In this document: positions 1 to 9,231 of the stretch, piece by piece
How positions within the stretch are numbered: the first letter of the stretch is position 1
Layout of the letters: every line of letters starts with the position of its first letter
From: Xanthomonas fragariae
GTDB lineage: Bacteria > Pseudomonadota > Gammaproteobacteria > Xanthomonadales > Xanthomonadaceae
Direction of reading: 5' to 3'
Assembly: GCF_900183975.1 (NCBI RefSeq)
Contig: NZ_LT853882.1
Location: forward strand, 2,039,501 to 2,103,500
DNA length: 64,000 nt
Translations under genes and position numbers: made by a program
The notes under the pieces: model-generated
What the model was told of the DNA's origin: nothing
The model's input: only the letters and a program-made list of their open reading frames with translations
Databases searched by the model: none

Positions 1-269
1 CCCTTGCGGATCACCTGCACCAGGTCCAGGCGGGCGAGGGCGTCCGGGTCGCTTAGCGCTTGTAGACGTTGCGCATCCAGCTCGACCGCCACCGCGTCGT
101 AGCGTCCGCTGCCGATTGCCCGCTGCACTGCGGTGACACTTGCGAGCGACACGTGCGCAGTGCCGAGCAAGGTGTAGCGCACGCCATCGCGTTCGACGAT
201 GCGGTGCGGCTGGCCGGACAGGGCATCGTCCAGAACGTAGGTAGTCTGCTCAGTCATGGAGTCATTCAT
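1..269 (-). CDS. TraB/PrgY-family protein, N-terminal part (runs off window)
   Basis: Only the first about 90 codons are in the window; the gene continues beyond position 1. The translation contains LLGTAHVS followed by a segment ending VAVELDAQRL, the N-terminal signature of the TraB/PrgY (TIKI-like) family, in which conserved His and Glu residues are thought to bind metal. The family includes plasmid TraB/PrgY proteins and many chromosomal proteins of uncertain role. ATG codons at 269 and 257 are in the same frame; neither has a clear ribosome-binding site, so the start is uncertain. Its 5' end overlaps the 3' end of the GNAT remnant by eight bases. Confidence 0.7.
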   Translation of the reverse strand, partial: MNDSMTEQTTYVLDDALSGQPHRIVERDGVRYTLLGTAHVSLASVTAVQRAIGSGRYDAVAVELDAQRLQALSDPDALARLDLVQVIRK

Positions 270-660
270 CAGAAGGAGGGGCGGTGTCACCGGTGCAGAG
301 CGCGCTTTGCATCTGCACGCTGTCCAACCAGCGACTATGTTTGCGGTCGATTCCGGTGAACACTCCGACCGTGCGAAAACCAAAACGTTCATGCAGTCGT
401 TGCGATGCACGGTTGCCGGCATCGCCGATCACCGTAATCATTTGCCGACGCTGCGGCCTTGCATGCCGGCAGCGAGATAGATCGAGTTCAGCGATCAGAC
501 ACGGATATCCCGCATCCACGATTACACGCACGCGGATGCGTATTTCATCGCTCGATGTCGCGTTGTATTCGTAGGTATTGACCCCGGCGATCTGCTCCGT
601 ATGAATTGCAGTGATCGCCGGGATGTCCGCGTCGCGGACCGCACGCAACTCGACGGGCAT
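262..660 (-). pseudogene. GNAT acetyltransferase with two internal deletions
   Basis: The reading frame begins MPVELRAVRDADIPAITAIH and ends with a typical GNAT C-terminus (VIGDAGNRASQRLHERFGFR), resembling the phosphinothricin/L-methionine-sulfoximine acetyltransferase group. It is only 132 codons, against about 175-180 for that group. At about 440-485 the in-frame peptide reads through nonsense (LSRCRHARPQR), but the same DNA in another frame reads IYLAAGMQGRSVGK, the acetyl-CoA-binding motif A. Two deletions whose sizes together preserve the frame therefore flank motif A and leave it out of frame. The product should lack activity. It may be co-transcribed with aguB, whose stop is four bases away. 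Confidence 0.7.
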
Positions 661-664
661 GCGG

Positions 665-1549
665 TCAGTCGATGTAGCGCTTGAGCAGATCGCCGTACGC
701 ATCGATGCGCCGATCGCGCAGGAACGGCCAGATGCGCCGCACATGTTCGCTGCGCTGCAGATCGACATCGCAGACCAGCAAGGTCGGGTCCTGCCCGGCT
801 TCGGCAATGAACTCGCCTTGCGGCCCCACCACATGGCTGTTGCCCCAGAACTGGATGCCCGATGCACCCATCGGTGAAGGTTCGTGGCCCGCGCGGTTGC
901 ACGACAGCACCGGCACACCGTTGGCAACGGCATGGCCGCGGTGGCTAAGCACCCACGCATCGCGCTGCCGTTCCTGCTCGGGCTGCTCGTCGTCGGGATC
1001 CCAGCCGATTGCGGTGGGGTAAAGCAACAGTTCCGCACCGGCCAGCGCCATCAGGCGCGCAGCTTCGGGGTACCACTGATCCCAGCACACCAGCACGCCG
1101 AGACGACCGACCGATGTATCGATCGGCGTGAAGCCCAGGTCACCCGGCGTAAAATAGAACTTCTCGTAGAAGCCCGGATCGTCGGGGATATGCATCTTGC
1201 GGTATTTGCCGAGCAGGCGGCCGTCCTTCTCAAATACCACCGCCGTGTTGTGATACAGGCCGGCGGCGCGTCGCTCGAATAACGACGCTACCAGCACCAC
1301 ACCATGCTGTTTGGCCAGCGCGCCCAGATACTCGGTGCTTGGGCCAGGAATCGGTTCGGCCAGGTCGAATTCGTCCACCGACTCGTGCTGGCAGAAATAC
1401 GCGCCGTTGTGCAGTTCCTGCAGCAATACCAACTTGGTGCCCTGCGCGGCGGCTTCGGCCACGCGCGAGGCGATGACGGCCAGATTGGCCGCAGCGTCGC
1501 CGTGGTTGCGCTCCTGGATCAGCGCGACGGGAAGGAGATGATGGGTCAT
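665..1549 (-). CDS. aguB: N-carbamoylputrescine amidase
   Basis: This 294-residue carbon-nitrogen hydrolase (nitrilase superfamily) should convert N-carbamoylputrescine to putrescine, CO2 and ammonia in the cytoplasm. The catalytic Glu-Lys-Cys triad is visible: E45 in QELHN, K117 in YRKMHIPDD and C154 in VCWDQWYPEA. Length matches the family (about 290). The ATG at 1549 fits the family N-terminus (QERNHGDAAANL). It lies just downstream of agmatine deiminase on the same strand (77-bp gap). The two enzymes make the two-step route from agmatine to putrescine, so co-transcription is likely. Confidence 0.93.
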   Translation of the reverse strand: MTHHLLPVALIQERNHGDAAANLAVIASRVAEAAAQGTKLVLLQELHNGAYFCQHESVDEFDLAEPIPGPSTEYLGALAKQHGVVLVASLFERRAAGLYHNTAVVFEKDGRLLGKYRKMHIPDDPGFYEKFYFTPGDLGFTPIDTSVGRLGVLVCWDQWYPEAARLMALAGAELLLYPTAIGWDPDDEQPEQERQRDAWVLSHRGHAVANGVPVLSCNRAGHEPSPMGASGIQFWGNSHVVGPQGEFIAEAGQDPTLLVCDVDLQRSEHVRRIWPFLRDRRIDAYGDLLKRYID

Positions 1550-1626
1550 GGCAGCATCCGACTAGGTGGCACGCAGGTTAGCGCGCCATGGCATAACACC
1601 GGCCTGCCGGCCGGAACAGAAGCGGC

Positions 1627-2661
1627 TCATGCGGCCAGCAGGCCGGCGGGTAATTGCATGGTCAGGCAGTGCAGGCTGCCGTTCTGCCAGATCAGTGGAC
1701 GGCACGGCACCGGCACGATTTCGTGCTGCACAAACGCCTCGGCCAGCACGGCCTGCGCGGCCGCATCGGCCGGATCGCCGTAGGCTGGCATCAGCACTGC
1801 ACCGTTGACGATCAGGAAGTTGGCATACGACGCCGCCAGACGACGGCCGTGGTCGAGAATCGGCTCGGCCCACGGCAGTACGAACAGGCGGTACGGCTGC
1901 CCATCGGCCTTGCGCAGCGCAGCCAGCTCGGCACCCATCGCCTGCAATTCGCTGTAATGCGAATCGGTAGGCACATCGCAGCCCTGATAGACGATCGCAT
2001 CCGGGCCGGCAAAGCGCGCCAGCGTATCGATATGCGCGTCGGTGTCGTCGCCTTCCAGATAGCCATGATCCAGCCACAACACCCGTTCCTGCGACAACCA
2101 CGCCGCAAGATCTGAGCTCAGCGATTCGCGCGTGCGCTGCGGATGCCGCTCGTGCAGGCACTTCCAGGTAGTGAGCAGCGTGCCTGCACCATCCGTCTCG
2201 ATCGCACCGCCTTCAAGTGCAAAGTCGACGGTCTGCACCGACGCCGGCACGAACACCTGCGCCGCATCCAGCGAGGCCACCAATTGGTCGTCCAGGCTCG
2301 CTTCGAACTTGCCGCCCCAACCGGTGAAACGGAAATCCATCAGCCGGAAGCCACCTTCCTGACGCAGCGTGATCGGGCCGGAGTCGCGCAGCCAGGTGTC
2401 GTTGTAGGCCGCGACAACGAAGTGCACGCGCTCCATGTTCAGCCGCGCTGAACTCAGCCGCGCCTCGGCGTAGATTTGCAGATCGTCATCAGCCACGCAG
2501 ATGATCACCGGCTCGAAACGGGAAATTGCCGTCGTCAGCGCGATGTAGGTCTCTTCCACCTCGGCCAGACGCTCGGCCCAATCGGTGTCCGCATGCGGCC
2601 ACGCAATCAACACGGCGTCTTGAGGTTCCCACTCGGCGGGAAAGCGAACACTGTTGGTCAT
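1627..2661 (-). CDS. aguA: Agmatine deiminase
   Basis: Hydrolyses agmatine to N-carbamoylputrescine and ammonia, feeding AguB downstream. The 344-residue product has the peptidylarginine-deiminase-type fold signatures: WPHADTDW near the N-terminus, NDTWLRDSGP, EGGAIETDG, and HGYLEGDDTDAHID. The nucleophile is expected to be C332 in NGSLHCLTMQ near the C-terminus. I chose ATG 2661 (MTNSVRFPAEW) over an in-frame TTG nine bases upstream because the family starts there. Intact and normal length. Confidence 0.93.
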   Translation of the reverse strand: MTNSVRFPAEWEPQDAVLIAWPHADTDWAERLAEVEETYIALTTAISRFEPVIICVADDDLQIYAEARLSSARLNMERVHFVVAAYNDTWLRDSGPITLRQEGGFRLMDFRFTGWGGKFEASLDDQLVASLDAAQVFVPASVQTVDFALEGGAIETDGAGTLLTTWKCLHERHPQRTRESLSSDLAAWLSQERVLWLDHGYLEGDDTDAHIDTLARFAGPDAIVYQGCDVPTDSHYSELQAMGAELAALRKADGQPYRLFVLPWAEPILDHGRRLAASYANFLIVNGAVLMPAYGDPADAAAQAVLAEAFVQHEIVPVPCRPLIWQNGSLHCLTMQLPAGLLAA

Positions 2662-2886
2662 AACGAGCAACTACCTATCAATACCAAGATAACGCCAGGC
2701 TGTTAACCAAATCCCCGCACACGGGTGTGCAGGCTTTACAGAAGGGCCCGCATTGAATCGGATTCAGCGAGGGACTTGTAGTGAACCGGCGCTCACGAAT
2801 CCAGTGCGTCAAAACCCTGTTGCAAGAACTTAATTAAATAAACCGCTCAAATACCCAACTCACCTGATCGGCGGCTTTGGCCCGAT
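2662..2886. other. Intergenic, nothing recognised
   Basis: 225 bases between the aguA start and the small exported protein. It must hold the aguBA promoter on the minus strand. I see no convincing RNA gene, repeat or ORF. Confidence 0.5.
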
Positions 2887-3189
2887 CTAGTTGGCATCGG
2901 CCTGATTGGCCACCACGTCGATCACCCGGCTTTTTTCGAAGTACACGGTGAATGCCGGATACACCCAGCGATGGATCGTCGGCCACTGGCGCTTTTGACC
3001 ACCGCGCGGATCGAGCTTTTCCTGTGGCGCGCCATAGCGGCCTTCGACCTGACTCATGCTCTCGCCGCGCAAGGGCAGGGCAGCGGCGGGCTTCTGCTGT
3101 GCACGATCGACCAACAGCGTCTCGGCCGAAGTAACAGCACTGATCCCCATCAGTGCGATCAGCGACAGGACAAACAAACGGTTGCGCAT
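2887..3189 (-). CDS. Small exported protein, SmpA/BamE-like
   Basis: A 100-residue protein starting MRNRLFVLSLIALMGISAVT with a clear signal peptide cleaved after about TSA-E. The mature part has ESMSQVEGRYGAP, then WVYPAFTVYFEKSRVIDVV. The pattern of a short helix (xxVExxxGxP) followed by beta strands with a tyrosine-rich turn resembles the SmpA/BamE fold, but no lipobox is present, so a periplasmic location is more likely than the outer membrane. I prefer ATG 3189 over an upstream in-frame GTG at 3243 because the signal peptide begins there. Function unknown; the fold suggestion is inference. Confidence 0.65.
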   Translation of the reverse strand: MRNRLFVLSLIALMGISAVTSAETLLVDRAQQKPAAALPLRGESMSQVEGRYGAPQEKLDPRGGQKRQWPTIHRWVYPAFTVYFEKSRVIDVVANQADAN

Positions 3190-3386
3190 GTCACCTACTC
3201 CCCAGTGGACAAGATTCGGATGGTGATTACAGCGAAGAACCAAGACAGACGTAGCTGCGAAACCCGGTTATCGAAGCGGTGTTGGGCTTCGGCCAGGTCG
3301 GCCTACTCAGAGCGGGTCAAGCCATGGCTAGCCCAAGCGCACCACAGCCTGCATGTAGCAACAGCTGGCGTGACGCATCGACCAAG

Positions 3387-3410
3387 AAAAAACCGCCCGG
3401 AGGCGGCTTT
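3387..3410 (-). terminator. Intrinsic terminator of rpmJ
   Basis: On the minus strand the sequence is AAGCCGCC-TCCG-GGCGGTT followed by a T run, a compact GC stem with U tract 25-50 bases past the rpmJ stop. Confidence 0.85.
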
Positions 3411-3434
3411 CTCGGGCCTTGCCACGGCGTCGGC

Positions 3435-3560
3435 TTAGCGCTGACGCGCCTTGAAGCGCGGGTTCGACTTGCAGATGACGAAGGTCTTACCGTGGCGGGT
3501 GATCACCTTGCAGTCAGGGTGACGGGTCTTCGCAGACTTCAGGGAAGACAGGACTTTCAT
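3435..3560 (-). CDS. rpmJ: 50S ribosomal protein L36, zinc-free type
   Basis: A 41-residue protein, [20 protein letters not shown] to [11 protein letters not shown]. The C-terminal [12 protein letters not shown] motif is diagnostic of L36. It lacks the paired CxxC of the zinc-binding form and matches the longer C-minus (YkgO-type) paralogue, used when zinc is scarce or as the sole L36 in xanthomonads. ATG 3560 is chosen over an in-frame extension because L36 always starts MKV. An intrinsic terminator follows immediately. Confidence 0.93.
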   Translation of the reverse strand: MKVLSSLKSAKTRHPDCKVITRHGKTFVICKSNPRFKARQR

Positions 3561-3737
3561 GGCATACCTCGGCGTAAACAGTTGGATTCGATGAGTATAG
3601 AGTGCCCACGGTCGAGGGCGCACCCGGAGTGTAAGTCGGTAATTTTAACCGGCTTTTCGTCATGCTTTCAAGTGGTTGCATCTGAATCGCAGCGGGCGGC
3701 GCTACACTACCGCTTGATGACCTTACCGGAAACCTGA

Positions 3738-4421
3738 ATGACCGACCTTTCGCCCGTCCTCACCATCGATGGCCCTTCCGGTGCCGGCAAGGGGACCGTG
3801 AGCCGGATTGTGGCTGCCCGGTTGGGCTGGCACTACCTCGATTCGGGCGCACTGTATCGCGCGGTCGGCGTGTCGGCGAGCTGGGCCGATCTGGACGTGT
3901 CAGACCCGGCGGCGCTGGTGCGCTGCACCTTCGATACTAAAGTGGAGTTCGACGATGCGGGCGATGCCGGGCTGCGGGTGCTGGTCAACGGAGTGAATGC
4001 CACTAGGGAATTGCGCCTGGAAACCACCGGTGCGCTGGCTTCGGCGATTGCCGCCATTCCAGAGGTGCGCAGCGCCTTGAAAGAGCGTCAACGTGCATTC
4101 AGACGGGCGCCCGGATTGGTCGCCGATGGCCGCGACATGGGTACGGTGATCTTCCCCGACGCTGCCTTCAAGGTCTTTTTGACCGCCAGTGCCGAAGAAC
4201 GTGCGGGCCGTCGCCATAAACAGTTGATGGAAAAGGGTGTTTCGGTTACCTTTGGCGATATGCTGCGCCAGATCATGGCCCGTGATGCACGGGATGCGCA
4301 GCGGGTGGTGGCGCCATTGCGGGCGGCCGAAGACGCCGTCCGGATCGATACCAGTGGAATGGGAATCGAGGATGTCGTCAAGCGTGTGGTTGGGTTGTTG
4401 GCAGACCGCACGCCGTCGTAA
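3738..4421 (+). CDS. cmk: Cytidylate kinase
   Basis: Phosphorylates CMP and dCMP with ATP. The 227-residue protein has the P-loop GPSGAGKGT at residues 12-20, the NMP-binding YLDSGALYR segment, and [15 protein letters not shown] with the RDMGT signature of bacterial CMP kinases. Length is normal. It sits directly before rpsA, the conserved cmk-rpsA-ihfB order of gamma-proteobacteria, so these three are probably transcribed together at least in part. Confidence 0.97.
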   Translation: MTDLSPVLTIDGPSGAGKGTVSRIVAARLGWHYLDSGALYRAVGVSASWADLDVSDPAALVRCTFDTKVEFDDAGDAGLRVLVNGVNATRELRLETTGALASAIAAIPEVRSALKERQRAFRRAPGLVADGRDMGTVIFPDAAFKVFLTASAEERAGRRHKQLMEKGVSVTFGDMLRQIMARDARDAQRVVAPLRAAEDAVRIDTSGMGIEDVVKRVVGLLADRTPS

Positions 4422-4510
4422 GCGTTCCGCAAGCGGGCCTGTCCCGCCGACCGTAATGCGTTCCAAGGCTCCGTTGCACATCCCGTGTGGCGGTTCTATG
4501 ACTATTTAAC

Positions 4511-4530
4511 CGACTCGCTTTTCGGAGTCG
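4511..4530 (+). other. Hairpin in the cmk-rpsA spacer
   Basis: CGACTC and GAGTCG form a 6-bp stem around an 8-base loop, 75 bases before the rpsA start. No U tract follows, so it is more likely a leader structure of rpsA (S1 autoregulates its own translation in E. coli) than a terminator. Role is inference. Confidence 0.35.
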
Positions 4531-4605
4531 ATCAACAGGCTGGGCGGCTGGTATCTGTCGCAATCCGACGATCAACGCCCGTGTGTTCAACCGAGTAGAA
4601 TTCAA

Positions 4606-6291
4606 ATGACAGAATCTTTTGCTGAACTGTTCGAAGCCAGTCAAACCAATCTGGCGAAGCTGAAGCCGGGCTCGATCGTCACTGGTACCGTGGTGGAAGT
4701 ACGCGGCGACGTGGTGGTGATCAACGCTGGCTTGAAGTCCGAAGGCATCGTGCCGATCGAGCAGTTCCGTAATGACGCTGGCGAGATCGATGTTGGCGTA
4801 GGCGACCAGGTCAAGGTTGCCCTTGATTCCATCGAGAACGGCTTCGGAGAGACCGTGCTGTCGCGCGAGAAAGCCAAGCGCGCAATGGTGTGGGATGAGC
4901 TGGAAGAGGCGTTGGAAAAGAACGAAACCATCACCGGCCGCATCAGTGGCAAGGTTAAGGGTGGTTTCACCGTGGATATCAAGGATGTCCGCGCGTTCCT
5001 GCCTGGTTCGCTGGTGGATGTGCGCCCGGTGCGCGACCCGGCCTACCTAGAAGGCAAGGAACTTGAGTTCAAGCTGATCAAGCTGGACCGCAAGCGCAAC
5101 AACGTGGTGGTTTCGCGTCGTGCAGTGGTCGAGAGCGAGCATTCGGAAGAGCGCGAGCAGCTGATGGACAAGCTGCAGGAAGGCGCGATACTGAAGGGTG
5201 TCGTCAAGAACCTGACCGACTACGGCGCATTCGTGGACCTGGGCGGTATCGACGGCCTGCTGCACATCACCGACATGGCCTGGAAGCGCGTGCGCCATCC
5301 GTCCGAAGTCGTCAACGTTGGCGATGAGCTGGACGTTCGCGTGCTGAAGTTCGATCGCGAGCGTAACCGCGTCAGCCTCGGCCTGAAGCAGCTGGGCGAA
5401 GATCCGTGGGACAACATCGCTCGTCGTTACCCGGCCAACAGCCGCGTGTTTGGCAAGGTCTCCAACGTTACCGATTACGGCGCATTCGTCGAGATCGAGC
5501 CGGGCGTCGAAGGTCTGGTGCACGTCTCTGAGATGGATTGGACCAACAAGAACGTCAACCCGTCCAAGGTTGTGCAGGTGGGTGACGAAGTCGAAGTGAT
5601 GGTGCTGGATGTCGACGAGGAGCGTCGCCGCATCTCGCTGGGCATGAAGCAGGTTGCCGCCAATCCGTGGGAAACTTTCGCTGCCACCCACAAAAAGAAC
5701 GATAAGGTGTCCGGTCAGATCAAGTCGATCACCGACTTCGGCATCTTCATCGGTCTGGACGGCGGCATCGACGGTCTGGTCCACCTGTCCGACATCAGCT
5801 GGAACACCACCGGCGAAGATGTTGTGCGCAACTATAAGAAGGGCGACACGCTGGAAGCCGTGGTGCTGGCAGTCGATCCGGAACGTGAGCGCATCAGTCT
5901 GGGCGTCAAGCAGCTGGAGCAGGATCCGTTCGGCCAGTACATGGCTTCCAACCCGAAGGGTTCAAAGGTCGAAGGTGTGGTCCGAGAAGTCGATGCCAAG
6001 GGCGCCATGATCGACTTGGCCGATGGCATCGAAGGCTACGTCGCTGCACGCGACATCGCCAACGAGCGTGTGGACGATGCGGCCCAGCACCTGAAAGTCG
6101 GCGACAAGATCGAAGCCAAGTTCGTGGGCATGGACCGTAAGGGCCGCACCCTGCAGCTGTCGATCAAGGCCAAGGACGACGCCGAAATGCGCGAAACACT
6201 GGAGGAATACCAGTCCTCCGCCGCATCCGGTGGCATGACTCAGTTGGGCGCGTTGCTGCGTGCACAGTTGAACAGCAACAAGTCCGAGTAA
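4606..6291 (+). CDS. rpsA: 30S ribosomal protein S1
   Basis: A 561-residue protein with six S1/OB-fold RNA-binding repeats. The central ones show the signature [20 protein letters not shown] (from about residue 205) and relatives at about 290, 377 and 463. S1 binds mRNA leaders and helps the 30S subunit load structured mRNAs. Length matches the family (E. coli 557). The ATG at 4606 gives the expected start [12 protein letters not shown]. Between cmk and ihfB as usual. Confidence 0.98.
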   Translation: MTESFAELFEASQTNLAKLKPGSIVTGTVVEVRGDVVVINAGLKSEGIVPIEQFRNDAGEIDVGVGDQVKVALDSIENGFGETVLSREKAKRAMVWDELEEALEKNETITGRISGKVKGGFTVDIKDVRAFLPGSLVDVRPVRDPAYLEGKELEFKLIKLDRKRNNVVVSRRAVVESEHSEEREQLMDKLQEGAILKGVVKNLTDYGAFVDLGGIDGLLHITDMAWKRVRHPSEVVNVGDELDVRVLKFDRERNRVSLGLKQLGEDPWDNIARRYPANSRVFGKVSNVTDYGAFVEIEPGVEGLVHVSEMDWTNKNVNPSKVVQVGDEVEVMVLDVDEERRRISLGMKQVAANPWETFAATHKKNDKVSGQIKSITDFGIFIGLDGGIDGLVHLSDISWNTTGEDVVRNYKKGDTLEAVVLAVDPERERISLGVKQLEQDPFGQYMASNPKGSKVEGVVREVDAKGAMIDLADGIEGYVAARDIANERVDDAAQHLKVGDKIEAKFVGMDRKGRTLQLSIKAKDDAEMRETLEEYQSSAASGGMTQLGALLRAQLNSNKSE

Positions 6292-6319
6292 GCGCGTAGC
6301 GCTCGCAAGAGCGTGATGG

Positions 6320-6345
6320 ATCGGCCCGGGCTTGCCCGGGCCGAT
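6320..6345 (+). other. GC hairpin between rpsA and ihfB
   Basis: ATCGGCCCGGGC-TT-GCCCGGGCCGAT is a perfect 12-bp stem with no U run. It could be a partial terminator or an mRNA-stabilising structure after rpsA. Confidence 0.5.
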
Positions 6346-6379
6346 TCCGATGTGTCAGTCGAAAAAAGCAAGTTTTCCC

Positions 6380-6691
6380 ATGACAAAGTCCGAATTGATT
6401 GAAATCCTGGCGCGACGCCAAGCGCATCTGAAGTCGGACGACGTGGATCTGGCAGTGAAGTCGCTGCTGGAAATGATGGGGCAGGCGCTCTCGGATGGTG
6501 ATCGGATCGAAATCCGCGGGTTCGGCAGTTTCTCGCTGCATTACCGTCCACCACGCCTGGGCCGTAATCCAAAGACCGGCGAGTCGGTCGCCTTGCCTGG
6601 CAAGCATGTTCCGCACTTCAAGCCGGGCAAGGAATTGCGTGAGCGTGTGAGCTCCGTGGTCCCGGTCGATCTGGCCGATGCAGCGGATTGA
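6380..6691 (+). CDS. ihfB: Integration host factor subunit beta
   Basis: A 103-residue HU/IHF-family DNA-bending protein, the partner of Ihf[15 protein letters not shown] opens the alpha-helical body; the DNA-binding arm [20 protein letters not shown] carries the conserved Gly-Phe-Gly-Ser-Phe and the intercalating Pro. The start at ATG 6380 is used rather than an in-frame upstream codon because IhfB begins MTKSEL. It follows rpsA as in most gamma-proteobacteria. Confidence 0.97.
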   Translation: MTKSELIEILARRQAHLKSDDVDLAVKSLLEMMGQALSDGDRIEIRGFGSFSLHYRPPRLGRNPKTGESVALPGKHVPHFKPGKELRERVSSVVPVDLADAAD

Positions 6692-6759
6692 AGGCTGTTC
6701 TGGCGCTGCGTTTATGTTGTCTCGGTTAAGCTAAGCCCCTTCCCGACGGAGTTCTCGCC

Positions 6760-7065
6760 ATGAAGGTGTTTCGTTTGCTGGTGATGTTGGCCTTCCTGCT
6801 GGTCGGTCTGATCATCGGTGCGGTCAATTCCCAGGACGTCACTCTCGATTTCCTATTCTCTAATGTGCATACCACCTCCGGGATCGCGATCATCGTCGCG
6901 CTGCTGGTCGGTGTGTTGATTGGTGCCGGCATGGTGCTGGTCAGTGTGGTCATTCCCATTTATTCCAAACTGCGCCAGGCCAACAAGGCTGTTGCTGTCA
7001 GTCGCGTCGACGCTAGGCCCATTCCGCCTGGCTCAGCCGAGCCCCGCCCCTTTGACGGGATGTAA
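6760..7065 (+). CDS. lapA: LapA-domain inner membrane protein
   Basis: 101 residues with two transmembrane segments (about 4-23 and 41-65) separated by the short DVTLDFLFSN linker typical of LapA (YciS), and a basic cytoplasmic tail. It lies seven bases before lapB. LapA and LapB work together on lipopolysaccharide assembly, LapB recruiting FtsH to control LpxC. Function assigned from fold and this linkage. Confidence 0.85.
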   Translation: MKVFRLLVMLAFLLVGLIIGAVNSQDVTLDFLFSNVHTTSGIAIIVALLVGVLIGAGMVLVSVVIPIYSKLRQANKAVAVSRVDARPIPPGSAEPRPFDGM

Positions 7066-7071
7066 GTACGT

Positions 7072-8250
7072 ATGGACTTTCTGACCGAATGGATCTGGTT
7101 CTTCCTGTTTGTACCGGTGGCAGCGCTAGGCGGCTGGATCGTTGGTAGCCGCGGTGGTCAACGCCACGGCGATACTCAAGTCAGTCGCTTGTCCAGTACC
7201 TACTTTCGCGGCCTGAACTATCTGCTCAACGAGCAGCCGGACAAGGCGATCGAGCTATTTCTGCATATCGCCGAATTGGATAAAGAAACCTTCGAGACGC
7301 AGGTCGCGTTGGGCCATCTGTTCCGTCGTCGCGGTGAAGTCGACCGTGCGATCCGTTTGCACCAGGGGCTGGTGCAACGCGCCGACCTGACCGATCAGCA
7401 GCGCGTCCAGGCCTTGCTGGCACTAGGCGAGGATTACATGAAGTCCGGTCTGCTGGATCGTGCCGAAACCGTGTTCACCGAACTGGCGCAACTCGATCAA
7501 CGCGCACCGCAGGCGCTGCGTCATCTGATCGGTATTTATCAGGCCGAGCGCGATTGGGAAAAGGCGATCGACAACGCGACTCGCTACGAAGAGGTGACCG
7601 GCGAGCCGATGGGCAAGCTGATCTCGCAATTCGAATGCGAATTGGCCGATCGCTATCGCAGTCTGAACAAGAGCGACGAAGCGCTGCAGGCGATCGCACG
7701 CGCTTATCAGGCCGATGGCACTTCAGTGCGTGCAGGCATCCTGGAAGGGCGCATCGAAGCCGAGCGCGGACACGACGAAGCGGCGGTACGCGCGTTCGAG
7801 CGTGCGGCCCGGCATGACCCCGAATACTTGCCGGAGATTATTCCGGCATTGATGGCGGCGTATCGCCGGGTCGGCGATATTCCAGGTGCGCGCAATTTCC
7901 TGTCGGAGATGACCGAGCACTATCGCGGCATTGCGCCGGTGCTGGCGCTGACCCAGTTGATGGAAGCGCAAGACGGTGTGGCGCCTGCGCTGGCCTACCT
8001 GGGGCGTCAGCTCAAGGATCGGCCGTCGGTACGCGGCGAGTCGGCATTGATCGATCTCGCCCTGGCCGAAGGCAGCGATCCGGTTGGCACGCTGCAGAAT
8101 CTCAAACACATTACCGATCAGTTGCTGGTGCGCAACCCGAGCTACCGTTGCACCCGTTGCGGCTTCGGTGCCAAAACGCACCATTGGCAATGCCCGAGCT
8201 GCAAGGAATGGGGTTCGGTCAAGCCGTTGTTGAACTACGCGGTGGTCTGA
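7072..8250 (+). CDS. lapB: Lipopolysaccharide assembly protein LapB
   Basis: 392 residues. An N-terminal membrane anchor (about residues 6-24) is followed by tandem TPR helices, and the protein ends in a rubredoxin-type zinc ribbon with C360, C363, C374 and C377 (CTRCG...CPSCKEW). This is the exact LapB/YciM architecture and length. It adjusts LPS synthesis by promoting LpxC degradation through FtsH. Its stop TGA shares its A with the ATG of the next gene, so the following glycosyltransferase is translationally coupled. Confidence 0.95.
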   Translation: MDFLTEWIWFFLFVPVAALGGWIVGSRGGQRHGDTQVSRLSSTYFRGLNYLLNEQPDKAIELFLHIAELDKETFETQVALGHLFRRRGEVDRAIRLHQGLVQRADLTDQQRVQALLALGEDYMKSGLLDRAETVFTELAQLDQRAPQALRHLIGIYQAERDWEKAIDNATRYEEVTGEPMGKLISQFECELADRYRSLNKSDEALQAIARAYQADGTSVRAGILEGRIEAERGHDEAAVRAFERAARHDPEYLPEIIPALMAAYRRVGDIPGARNFLSEMTEHYRGIAPVLALTQLMEAQDGVAPALAYLGRQLKDRPSVRGESALIDLALAEGSDPVGTLQNLKHITDQLLVRNPSYRCTRCGFGAKTHHWQCPSCKEWGSVKPLLNYAVV

Positions 8251-9218
8251 TGGTCTGGTTGTGGTGCGTGCTGCATCTGGTGGCTTCAGCGCTGGGGACG
8301 TGGTTGTTGCGGCGTTATGCGTTGCACCGCCGCTTGCTCGACCAACCCGGTGAACGACGCAGCCATGTGGTCGCAACGCCGCGGGGCGGCGGTATGGCCA
8401 TCGTGTCGGCCATCCTGCTGGGTTGCTTTGCCGCAAGCGCGTTATGGCCGGCGGCAAACCTGGTCGTCGGTTGGTTCGCTGCAGGGTTGGTGTTGGTAGC
8501 TGCTGTGGGTTGGTGGGACGATCATCGCCCGTTGTCGGCCAAGCTGCGTTTTGCGATCCATCTGGCCGCATCGGCGTCGTTAGGCTGGTTGGTCAGCCAC
8601 TACACGGGCAATGTGTGGGATGGCGTTCTTACCGCAGCGGCGTCCGTGGTGCTGATCAACGTCTGGAATTTCATGGACGGCATCAACGGTTTGGCAAGCA
8701 GCCAGGCTGCGCTGGCTGCATTGGCATTTGCGGCCGTGGCGCCAGTTGCATGGTCTTGGGCGGGTCTGGCGATTGCCGCCTCCTGTCTGGGATTTCTTCC
8801 ATTCAATTTTCCGCGGGCGCGCATTTTCTTGGGGGATGGCGGCAGCGGTGCGCTCGGATATGTGCTGGCCGCTTTGCTGGCGGTCAACGTGGTGAGCGGG
8901 CAGGTGAGCTGGTGGATCAGCTGGTTGCCGCTCACGGCATTTCTTGTAGACGCCGGTTTTACGCTACTGGCTCGCATGCTTGCCGGGCAACGCTGGTGGG
9001 AGCCGCATGCCCAGCACGTCTATCAGCGTCTGGCACGCCGGCTTGAGACGCACGTTCCGGTAACGGGTGTTTACTTTGCTTTCAGCCTCGCTGCGGTCTG
9101 CTTGTATGTGTTGAGTCGTCATGATCTGTTTTGGCTGCAGGTGTCCGAGGCTCTGGCATGGGGTGTAGGCGCTACCGCGATTTGGCATTTTCTGCGCGAT
9201 GGACTGCGCAATTCCTGA
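8250..9218 (+). CDS. WecA/MraY-family undecaprenyl-phosphate glycosyl-1-phosphate transferase
   Basis: A 322-residue polytopic membrane protein. Signatures of the GT4/MraY-WecA family include HVVATPRGGGMAI near the N-terminus, the Asp pair in GWWDDHRPLSAKLRF, NVWNFMDGINGLA, and FLGDGGSGALGY. It should transfer a sugar-1-phosphate from a UDP-sugar to undecaprenyl phosphate, beginning an O-antigen or other polysaccharide repeat unit. I start at ATG 8250, overlapping the lapB stop by one base. It forms a polysaccharide cluster with the next two genes. The exact sugar is not deducible. Confidence 0.9.
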   Translation: MVWLWCVLHLVASALGTWLLRRYALHRRLLDQPGERRSHVVATPRGGGMAIVSAILLGCFAASALWPAANLVVGWFAAGLVLVAAVGWWDDHRPLSAKLRFAIHLAASASLGWLVSHYTGNVWDGVLTAAASVVLINVWNFMDGINGLASSQAALAALAFAAVAPVAWSWAGLAIAASCLGFLPFNFPRARIFLGDGGSGALGYVLAALLAVNVVSGQVSWWISWLPLTAFLVDAGFTLLARMLAGQRWWEPHAQHVYQRLARRLETHVPVTGVYFAFSLAAVCLYVLSRHDLFWLQVSEALAWGVGATAIWHFLRDGLRNS

Positions 9219-9231
9219 GTAATGGACTTTT

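Noticed and set aside
3435..3560. L36 missing its zinc cysteines, as a defective gene
   Set aside because: It matches the naturally zinc-free form of L36 and has a normal length and terminator.
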